In this document: one piece after another, positions 11,011 through 20,788 of the stretch
How positions within the stretch are numbered: the first letter of the stretch is position 1
Layout: each line of letters starts with the position of its first letter
From: Aristolochia californica
Taxonomy: Eukaryota; Streptophyta; Magnoliopsida; Piperales; Aristolochiaceae
Length of the DNA stretch: 64,000 nt
Direction of reading: 5' to 3'
Assembly: GCA_029961685.1 (NCBI GenBank)
Contig: JARWKL010000004.1
Location: forward strand, 19,590,348-19,654,347
The notes under the pieces: generated by a model
The model's database searches: none
What the model saw: the letters and a program-made list of their open reading frames with translations, nothing else
Told to the model about the DNA's origin: nothing
Program-made: the position numbers and the translations under genes

Positions 11011-11908
11011 TGACTGTATCTTTTATTATTTTTGAACATGTGTTGTTCTTATGTACTAAACTTGTCATTTGATGATTTTAATACTAATCACGAACTGATT
11101 ATTACAATAAAAATTTATTACATTAGTAATAAAGTTGTATATTTATTTATATATTATATTTATTAAAATTTTACTATATTAAACTAGATATTTAAGTCTG
11201 GTAAATAAAATATAGCTACAATATGCATTTGATCAATTGATTAATTTCAATTTTGTGGAAATATATTATTAATTAATACTACACCATATTACGTTTTTAA
11301 TAAAATAATTCTTTATTTACTCATTAAATTTATTTTTTATTTATTTTATTATATTAGTGATTTAATAGTGGTAATATTATGTACAAATATATAGTGTATT
11401 AAAGTTATGATTAGATCAATTTTCCTCTTAAATCATTCATTTTTAGGCTATAGTATATCATATGTTATTAATTAATCAATAGCTAAACATATTACTTTCG
11501 TTTTTGTTATTTATAACATTATTTATTTATTACTTGTAATTAATCATGTGCATATTTTATTGGCTCGCGTAATTACCATATTAATGCACAATAACATATC
11601 TAATTCAATTAATAAATATATTAATATATTTTAATTATACATTAAATAAGTTATTCGTGTAGTAATAATGAATGTTTTACCTAACTTGGGGTTTGAGGAT
11701 TAAGTTGTAATTATAAGTATACTATACAGGTTTAGGGATTCTCTTGTTTTTTATGTTTTTCTAATGAGTGGGCATAATTCACTGGAAACTGTTTTCCTGT
11801 ACATGAAGGCGTCAACACTAACACCAAGTGCGAAGATGATCTTCATGTACATGACTGACATGATCTTCATGTCGGACATGAACTTGAACTTCAAAAATCC
11901 ATTTGGGG

Positions 11909-11920
11909 GACTAACCCCCC
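11909..11920 (-). repeat. Harbinger terminal inverted repeat, right
   Basis: GACTAACCCCCC followed by TAT, complementary to the left end. Confidence 0.82.
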
Positions 11921-11923
11921 TAT

Positions 11924-12856
11924 ATCTTTCTTTCGAAATGGCAACACGGCACGAGATCACAGAGAAGAGCCGCCGAAAATGGCAACCCAGTGATTTACAC
12001 GCAGTGCGGGATGAGTGGGAGAGTCAGCTCCGTGATTTCCGAAAAAATAGCAACAATGAAGCCAGTTGAAGGGAACTTTCGACAGCTACAGTGAGTCCTT
12101 CTCGGCGCTGAAGGACTATCGACGGAGACAGTCCAGAGACACACGACGCCAAATAGAGTGGTCGTCTTCCCCGTGCGGCTTTGAACAGAGCAGTCGTCAT
12201 CTTCTTCGGCAATGGCTGGTCGTCTTCCTTGCTTCCAAACTGAGCGAGAAAACAACCAACTAGAGAGTGGATCATCTTCAACCTTCAAAAATGGATACAA
12301 ATCTTCCCAACGAGCAAGACTATTGTTAAAGATTATATTTGGCAAGATTAAAGATGATGCCAACACAGAACGGCTGAGAGATAGCAGAGAAGGAGGCAAT
12401 CGGCGAGAACCAGAATAGAAACCGGACAACGCAGCCGGAGCTTGGATTTATGACTTTCCACAATATTATCATGAATAACAACAACGTTTTTCCTGATTTA
12501 TAAGAACGTGAAATATTGCCAACACTGGTTGAGATCTTTCGGATTAAGGTTTAATAGGAAAGGCCGCCAAAGACTAAAGGATAGCAGCTGCACCAAGGAC
12601 AACATAATTTGAAAATCTACTTGAAAGACGAAGGCCAACCAATTCAACATTAGAAGAAGAAACCCACGTAGAAATAAGAGTACGAGACAGAGATAAAGAA
12701 ACAAAAAAACTGGGTCTAACAAATCAAACTCTACTTCCAATGACGCTGAGAAAAAAATAATAGTAATATGACGGGTAAAAAAAGACAACAAGAGAAAAGA
12801 AAAAATAACAGGTTTTTTGAATAATAAAAACCAAACAACGAGTCCTGAAAATCAAA
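11924..12856 (-). other. Noncoding internal region of the copia-like element, 5' half
   Basis: This is the leader side of the element, between its primer site and the Harbinger insertion. Long frames occur on the minus strand (11995-12429, 144 codons; 12498-12791, 97 codons) but show no gag, protease or other domain I recognise. The 12500-12840 stretch is A/T-rich with pyrimidine tracts on the element strand. I regard the whole stretch as noncoding. Confidence 0.55.
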
Positions 12857-12881
12857 GCTCTGATACCAAGTTGATTTTCAG
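12845..12881. repeat. Inverted repeat around the primer site
   Basis: CTGAAAATCAA (12845-12855) and TTGATTTTCAG (12871-12881) are perfect 11-bp complements on either side of the primer site. The right arm is the end of the LTR. The RNA could hold the primer site in a loop of about 15 bases. Confidence 0.85.
12857..12868 (-). other. Primer-binding site, initiator Met-tRNA
   Basis: On the element strand it reads TGGTATCAGAGC, the perfect plant Met-tRNA primer site, three bases from the end of the 5' LTR. It fixes the element orientation as minus. Confidence 0.92.
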
Positions 12882-13255
12882 AACTCCATGAATTTAGCTC
12901 ATGGATAAAAAGGGAAAGAAACCCATTGGGAGAAAACTGGAGGAAGAAGGGTTATGGAATTGATTATTCCTTACCCTCCCCCTGAACTAGGGTTTAGGAT
13001 TTAGGGTTTTAACCCTCGAACTTTAACAAAATTACATCAATGCAATCTCTATGAGACGACCCTTTATTTACCATCCTGCCATCCATGTATGTGGGTGTAT
13101 GGGGCTTCTCCTTGACTTGTGGGCCTTGAGCCCATCTTCTATTTCTCTAGGATCCATGGGTCTCCCTTGCACTTATGGGCTTGGGCCCATCTTCTTATAC
13201 ACTTTTATATGTGGGTCTACCTTGGTCATGTGGGTTTGGGCCCTGTCTTCCAACA
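12872..13255 (-). repeat. 5' LTR of the copia-like element (384 bp)
   Basis: Starts TGATTTTCAG and ends TCTTCCAACA on the plus strand, so TG...CA on the element strand. It is uninterrupted and shows the original sequence at the TRIM insertion point of the other LTR. Confidence 0.9.
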
Positions 13256-13260
13256 ACTCG
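13256..13260. repeat. Target site duplication ACTCG (right)
   Basis: Second copy of the duplication at 7366-7370, followed by GGGTAAATATCCCACCG of the reverse satellite. Confidence 0.93.
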
Positions 13261-15065
13261 GGTAAATATCCCACCGCAAGTTCACTTGAGAATTCAATGA
13301 GCATTTGTTGTTCATTTTAAAAGGTTTGGATCAATAGGTCATTGCATCTTTAAAATGTTTCAAGCATGCATATCCATATTTAAAACATGTTAGGATATAT
13401 TAGAAAACTTTCTTATAAAATTTTAAGCGATTATGGCTGAACTAGTGGAATTTCCCAAACTTGGATAACAAAAATTTTGAGTTCATTTGTGGTGTGTGAC
13501 TAAATTTTCTTGATTTATATTTTTTCCTATTTTTAATTTTTTCATACATAAACTCTAAAATTTTGATTTTCTATTCACCTTATCTATTTGTATACGAGAT
13601 ATTTGGAAATTGAAAACTGAAATTTTTATTTAAGAAAAAGGTACACATCTAAAATGGAAATTCAAAAATGTAGAGAGAGATGATTCCAAAAAGTCTTTGT
13701 AACTTTTAGGGATTGTAAACTCTTGTAGTTTTTATATATTAGGTTTTGCAATCATCAGGAAAGGGAGGAGGTGGGGGATTTTTAACTGAGTGTTGACTCC
13801 CAATCCATAAGTCATTTCTCACAAAAGTATAGCCCATTATGCATGATTGACCGATAAATCACTTTACTATTTTCTATGATTGCTAGGTCAGCTGTTTGTA
13901 AATGGGAAAATAATAGCTTGATTGACTCGGGTAAATATCCCAAAGCAAGTTATCTTAAAAATTTAATGAGCATTTGTTGTTCACTTTAAAAGGTTTAGAT
14001 CCATAGGCCATTTGCATCTTTAACATGTTTCAAACATGCATATACATATTTAAAACATGTTAGGATCAATTAGAAATATTGTTCTTATAAAATTTCAAGT
14101 GAGTAAGGTTGAACTAGTGGAATTTCCCAAACTTGGATAACAAAACTTTTGTGTTCATGTGCGTGTGTGAATAAATTCTCTTTACTTATATTTGTTATTG
14201 TTTTTAATTTTTCCATACATAAACTCTAAAACTTTCATTTTCTATTTGCCTTATCTTTTCGTTTACGAGATATTTGGAAAGTGAGAACTCAAGTTTTGAT
14301 TTAAGAAAAAAGTATACATCTAAAAAGGAAATGCAAAAATGTAGAGAGAGATAATTCCAAAAAGTCTTTGTAACTTTTATGGATTGTAAACTCTTTCACT
14401 TTTTATATATTAGGGTTTGCAATCATCGAGAAAAGGGGGAGGCGGGATTTTTAACTGAGTGTTGACTCCCAATCCTTAAATCATTTCTCACAAAAATATA
14501 GCCCATTATGCATGATTGACCGATAAATCACTTTACAATCATCTATGATTGTTAGGTCAGCTTTTTGTAAATAGGCAAAATAATAGCTTGTTTTTACTCG
14601 CGTAAATATCCCACCTCAAGTTCACTTGAGAATTTAATGAGCATTTTTTGTTTGCTTTAAAAGGATTAGATCCATAGGTCATTTGCATCTTTAACATGTT
14701 TCAACCATGCATATCCATATTTAAAACATGTTAGGATCAGTTAGAAATCTCTTTCTTATAATATTCCAAGTGAGTAGGGCTGAACTAGTCGAATTTCCCA
14801 AACTTAGTTAACAAAACTTTTGTGTTCATTTGTGGTGTGTTACTAAATTTTCTTCACTAAGATTTATTATTGTTTTTAAATTTTTCCATACATAAACTCT
14901 AAAATTTTCATTTTCTATTTGACTTATCTTTTTTTTTACAAGATAAATGGAAAGGGAAAAATCTAGTTTTAATTTAACCAAAAAGGTTACATCAAAAATG
15001 GAAATGCACAAATGGAGAGAGGGATCATTCCAAAAAGTCTCAGTATCTTTTACAGATTTTAAATT

Positions 15066-15082
15066 CTTTTAGTTTTCCAAAC
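15066..15082 (-). other. Large deletion inside a satellite monomer
   Basis: Sequence jumps from TTCTTTTAGTTTT, normally followed by TATATATTAGG, directly to CCAAACTTGGATAAC. The neighbouring landmarks are about 960 bp apart instead of two full periods, so about 415 bp are missing. Confidence 0.85.
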
Positions 15083-18000
15083 TTGGATAACAAAAATTTT
15101 GTGTTCATTTGTGGTGTGCGAATAAATTTTCTTTGCTTACATTTTTTATTTTTTTTATTTTTTCCATACATAAACAATAAAGTTTTAATTTTGATGGGAT
15201 CTAGTTGCCTTATTTTTTGTTTACAAGATAAATGGAAAGTGAAAACCCATGTTTTGATTTTAGAAAAAAGTATACATCTAAAACGGAAATGCACAAATGT
15301 AGAGAGAGATAATTCCAAAAAGTCTCTGTAACATTTAGGGATTATAAACTTTTTTATTTTTTATATATTAGGGTTTGCAATCATCAGGAAAAGGGGGATG
15401 CAAGGGATTTTTAAGTGAGTGTTGTCTCCATATCCTTAATTCATTTCTTACAAAAATATAGCCCAATACACATGATTGACTAATAAACCACTTTACAATG
15501 ATCTATGATTGTTAGATCAGCTTTTTGTAAATGGATAAAATAATGGCTTGTTTGACTTGGGTAAATATCCACTGCACGTTCACTTGAAAATTTAATGAGC
15601 ATTTGTTGCTCACTTTAAAAAGTTTTGATCTATAGGTCATTCGCATATTTAACATGTTTCAAGCATGCATATCCATATTTAAAACATGTTAGGATCAATT
15701 AGAAATCTCTTTCCAATAAAATTCCAAGCTATTAGGGTTGAACTAGTGGAATTTCCTAAACATGGTTGACAAAACTTTTGTGTTCGTTTGTGGTAGGTGA
15801 ATAAATTTTCTTTTCGTACATTTGTTATTGTTTATAATTTTTTACATACATAAACTCTAAAATTTTCACTCTCCATTTGACTTTATCTTTTTCTTTACGA
15901 GATAAATGGAAAGGGAAAATTCAAGTTTAGATTTAAGAAAAAAATATACATCCAAAATAGAAAGGCACAAATGTAGAGAGAGACAATTTCAAAAAGTCTA
16001 TGTAACTTTTAGGGATTGTAAACTCTTTTAGTTTTTATATTTTTTTTTCTAATCAATGGGAAAAGGGAGAGGTGGGGGATTTTTAACTAAGGGTTGACTC
16101 CCAATCCATAAGTCATTTCTCCCAAAAATATTGCCCGTTACTCCTGATTGACCGATAAATCACTTTACAATCATCTATTATTTTTAGGTCAACTTTTTGT
16201 AAATGGGAAGATAATGGATTGTTTGACTCGAGTAAATATCCCATCGCACGTTCACTTGAGAATTTCATGAGCATTTGTTGTTCGCTTTAAAAGGTTTGGA
16301 TCCATAGGTCATTTGCATGTTGAACATGTTTCAAGCATGCATATCCATATTTAAAACATGTTAGGCTCAATTAGAAATCCCTTTCTTATAAAATTCCAAG
16401 CTATTATGGCTGATCCAGTCGAATTTCCCAAACTTGGAAAACAAAACTTTAGTGTTCATTTGTTGTGTGTGAATAAATTTTCTTTACTTACATTTGTTAT
16501 TGTTTTTTATTTTTTACTTACATAAACTCTAATAAATTCACTTTTATTTGCCTTTCTTTTTGTTTACAAAATAAATGGAAAAGGAAAACTCAAGTTTTAA
16601 TTTAATAAAAAAGTACACATTTAAAATGGAAATGCTCAAATGTAGAGAGATATAATTCCAAAAAGTGTCTGTAACTTTTAGGGATTGTAAACTTTTTTTT
16701 ATATATTAGGTTTTGCAATCCTCAGGAAAATGTGGAGATGGGGAATGTTTAACTGAGTGTTGACTCCCAATCCTTAAGTTATTTTTTACAAAAATGTAGC
16801 CCATTACTCCTTATTGACCGATAAATCACTTTACAATTGTCTATGATTGTTAGGTCAACCTTTTGAAAATGGGAAAAATAAGGGCAACTTTGACACGGGT
16901 AAATATCGAGAATTTAATAATCATTTATTGTTCACTTTAAAAGGTTTGGATCCATATGTTATTAGCATATTTAACATGTTTCGAGCATGCATATCCATAT
17001 TTGAACTATTTTAGGAACAATTAGAAATATCTTTCTTATAGAATTTCAAGCTATTTGGGTTGAACTAGTGGAATTTCCCAAAGTTGGATAACAATTTTTT
17101 TTTTCATTTGTGGTGTGTGAATAAATTTTCCTTACTTACATTTGTTATTGTTTTTAACTTTTTCCATATGTAAACTCTAAAATTTTCATTTCCTATTTGC
17201 CTTATCTTTTTGCTTATGAAATAAATGGAAAGTGAAAACTCTAGTTTTGATTTAATAAAAACGAATACATCTAAAGTGGAAATGCAAAAATGTAGAGAGA
17301 GAAAACTCCATAAAGTCTTTGTAACTTTTAGTGATTGTTAAAACTTTAAGTTTTTATATATTAGGTTTTGTAATCATCGGGAAAAGGGGGAGACGGGGTA
17401 TTTTTAATAGAGTGTTAACTCCAAATAAATAAGTCATTTCTTACAAAAAAACTAGCCCGTTATTCATGATTGACCGATAAATCTCTCTAAAATCATCTAT
17501 GATTGTTAGATCAGCTTTTTGTAAATGGGCAAAATAATGGCTTGTTTGAATCGGGTACATATTCCACCGCACGTTCACTTGAAAATTTAATGAGAATTTG
17601 TTGTTCCCATTAAATGGTTTGGATCCATAGGTCATTTACATCTTTAACATGTATCGAGTATGCATATACATATTTAAAATGTTTTACGATCAATTAGAAA
17701 TCTTTTTCTAATAAAATTCAGAGCTATTGGGGTTGAACTAGTGGAATTTCCCAAACTTGGATAACAAAACTTTTGTGTTCATTTGTGGGGTGTGGATAAA
17801 CTTTCCTTACTTACATTTGTTATTGTTTTAAATTTTTTCTTTAGATAAATTCTAAAATTTTCATTTTGTTGTGATTTAAACGCCTTATCTTTTTGTTTAC
17901 GAGAGAAATGGAAAGTGAGAACTCAAGTTTTGATTTAAGAGAAAAATATAAATCTTAAATTGAAATGCACAACTGTTGAGAGAGATAATTCCAAAAAGTC

Positions 18001-20774
18001 AATGTAACTTTTAGGAATTTTAAACTCTTTTAGTTTTTATATATTAGATTTTGCAATCACCTGGAAAAGGGGGAGGCATGGGATTTTTACTGAGTGGTGA
18101 CTCCCAATCCATAAGTCATTTCTTAAAAAAATATAGCCCCTTACGGATAACTGACAAATAAATTAATTTACAATCATCTATGATTGTTAGGTCAGCCTTA
18201 TCTAAATGGGCAAAAAAATGGCTTATTTGACTCGGGTAAATATCCCACCACATGTTCACTTGAGAATTTAATGAACATTTTTGGTTCGCTTTAAAATTTT
18301 TGGATCCATAGGTCCTTAGCATCTTTAACATGTTTCAAGCATGCATATCCTTATTTAAAACATGTTAGGATCAATTAGAAATCTCTTTCTTATAAAATTC
18401 CAAGCGATTAGGGTTCATTTGTGGTGTGTGAATAAATTTTATTTTGTTACATTTGTTATTGTTTTTTATTTTTTCCATACATAAACTCTAAAATTTTCAT
18501 TTTGAAGTGTTTTATTTGCCTAATCTTTTTGTCTAAGAGATAAATGGAAAGTGAAAACTCAAGCTCTGATTTAAGAAAAAAGTATACTTCTAAAATGAAA
18601 ATGCACAAATGTAGAGAGGGATAATTCCAAAAAGTCAATGTAACTTATAGGGATTGTAAACTCTTTTAGTTTTTATATATTAGGTTTGGCAAACATCGGG
18701 AAAAGGGGAAGGCGAGGGATTTTTAACTGGGTGTTGACTCTCAATCCATAAGTCATTTCTTATAAAATATAGCCCATTATGCATGATTGACAGATAAATC
18801 ACTTTACAATCATCTATGATTGTTAGGTCAGCTTTTTATAAATGGGCAAAATAATGGCTTGTTTGATTCGGGTAATAATCCCACCGCACATTCACTTGAG
18901 TATTTAAAAAGTATTTGTTGTTCATTTTTAAAGCGTTAGATCCACAGGTCATTTGCACCTTCAATATGTTTCAAGAATGCATTTCCATATTTAAAACAAG
19001 TAAGGATGAATTAGAAATCTCTTTCTTATAAAATTCCAATCTAGTAGGGTTAAACAAGTCAAATTTCCCAAACTTGGATAACAAAACTTTTGTGTTCATT
19101 TTCTATGTTTGAATAAATTTTCTTTACTTACATTTATTATTGTTTTAAATTTTTTCCATACATAAACTCTAAAATTTTCATTTTTTTCTGATCTATTTGC
19201 CTTTTTTTTTTTGTTTACGAGATAAGTGGAAAGTGAAAACTCCAGTTTTGATTTAGGAAAAAATTATACATCTAAAATGGAAATGTGCAAATTTTGAGAG
19301 AGATAATTCCAAAAAGTCTTAGTAACTTTTAGGGATTGTAAACTCTTGTATTTTTTATATATTAGGTTTTGCAAGCATCGGGAATAGGGGGAGGCGGGGG
19401 ATTATGAACTGAGTGTTGACTCCAAATCCATAAGTCATTTCTTAAAAAAATATAGACCGTTACGCATGATTGATCAATAAATCACTTTACAATCATCTAT
19501 GATTTTTAGGTCCGCATTTAGCAAATGGGCCAAATAATGGCTTGTTTGATTCGGGTAAATATCCCACAAGACATTCACTTGAGTATTTAATGAGCATTTG
19601 TTGTTCGCTTTAAAAGGTTTGGATCCATAAATCATTTGCACCTTTAACATGTTTCAAGCATGCATATTCATATTTAAAACATGTAAGGATCAATAAGAAA
19701 TATCTTTCTTATAAAATTCCATGCTATTATTGTTGAACTAGTTGTATTTCCCAAACTAGGATAACAAAACTTTTGTGTTCATTTGTGGTGTGTAAATAAA
19801 TTTTCCTTACTTACATTTGTTAATGTTTTTAATTTTTTTCTGTACATAAGACTCTAAAATTTTCATTTTCGATTTACCTAATCTTTTTGTTCACCAGATA
19901 AATGGAAAGTGAAAACTCAGGTTTTGATCTATGAAAAAAGATGACATCTTAAATAAATATGCACAAATATAGAGAGAGATAATTCAAAAAATTCTCTATA
20001 AATTTTAGGAATTGTAAACTCTTTTATTTTTTATATATTAGGTTTTGCAATCAAAGGGAAAAGGGGAGGCGGGGGATATTCAATAGAGATTTGACTCCCA
20101 ATCCATAAGTCATTTCTTAAAAAAATATAGTCAGTTACCCATGATTGATAGATAAATCACTTTAAAACCATCTACGATTGTTAGGTCAACTTTTTTTAAA
20201 TGGGCAAAATAATGGCTTGTTTGGTTCGGGTAAATATCCCACTGCACATTTACTTGAGAATTTAATGAGCATTTATTGTTTGCTTTAAAAGGTTTGGAAC
20301 AATAGGTCATTTGCATCTATAACATGTTTCAAGCATGTTTTTCCATATTTAAAAAATGTGAGGATCAATTAGTAATATCTTCCTTATAAAATTCTAAACT
20401 ATTATGGTTGCACTAATGGAATTTCCCAAACTTGGATAACTAAACTTTTGTGTTCATTTCTGGTGTGTGAATAAATTTTTTTTACTTACATTTATTATTT
20501 TTTTAAAATTTTTTCCATACATAAACTCTAAAATTTTCAATTTTTTGTGATCTATTTGCCTTATCTTTTTATTTACGAGATATATGGAAAGTGAAAACTC
20601 AAGTTGTAATTTAAGAAAAAAGTATCCATCTAAAATTGAAATACACAAATGTAGAGATAGATAATTCCAAAAAGTCTATGTAACTTTTAAGGATTGTAAA
20701 CTCTTTTAGTTTTTATATATATTAGGTTTTGCAATCATCGGGAAAAAGGGGAGGCGGGAGATGTTTAAATGAGT

Positions 20775-20788
20775 TTTGACTGCGGTGG
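20775..20788. other. Satellite orientation and subfamily switch
   Basis: Reverse subfamily A ending ...GAGTTTTGACT meets forward subfamily B beginning GCGGTGGGATATTTACCCG, with a single shared base. Orientation and subfamily change at the same point. Confidence 0.92.

Larger units (their letters stand above)
9852..11920 (+). mobile_element. PIF/Harbinger DNA transposon, internally deleted
   Basis: Terminal inverted repeats GGGGGGGTTAGTC (left, seven G) and GACTAACCCCCC (right, six C) are flanked by TAT on both sides (9849-9851 and 11921-11923), a 3-bp duplication as in PIF/Harbinger. Inside, 10684-11010 encodes the end of a Harbinger-type transposase. Both subterminal regions are dense in CATG (about nine in 9866-10008, six in 11802-11880). 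10020-10460 is C/T-rich and GC-rich, perhaps an old 5' leader, with a possible splice donor (AAAGGTATGAC) near 10457. 11040-11740 is very A/T-rich. Most of the transposase and its companion Myb-like gene are missing, so the copy is non-autonomous. Confidence 0.8.
7371..13255 (-). mobile_element. Non-autonomous LTR retrotransposon, copia-like, with two nested insertions
   Basis: Terminal direct repeats at 7371-8579 and 12872-13255 flank a PBS complementary to initiator Met-tRNA (12857-12868) and a polypurine tract (8580-8591), all read on the minus strand. LTRs start TGTTGG and end in CA on that strand, and the target duplication is ACTCG. This PBS, the CTTGAGGGGGAG|TGTTGG junction and LTRs near 400 bp are typical of Ty1/copia elements, but no gag, integrase or RT sequence was seen, so the superfamily call is inference. 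Without the TRIM (785 bp with its duplication) and the Harbinger insert (about 2.07 kb) the element is about 3.0 kb. The two LTRs differ at about 3% in the part near the primer-site end and about 12% in the other half by hand count, so the insertion is old. It must have relied on proteins from another element. Confidence 0.85.
13256..20780 (-). repeat. Satellite array, subfamily A, reverse (right part)
   Basis: About 11 monomers in the same orientation and subfamily as 4403-7370, resuming at the phase where the array was cut. GTTAGGATCAATTAGAAATC and GGGTAAATATCCCAC recur in each copy. One copy is reduced to about 270 bp near 15075, and a deletion of about 45 bp occurs near 18413. No conserved coding. 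Confidence 0.94.

Noticed and set aside
11995..12429. 144-codon minus-strand ORF in the copia-like element
   Set aside because: No gag, protease or other domain recognised. An overlapping frame of 85 codons on the same strand is equally plausible.
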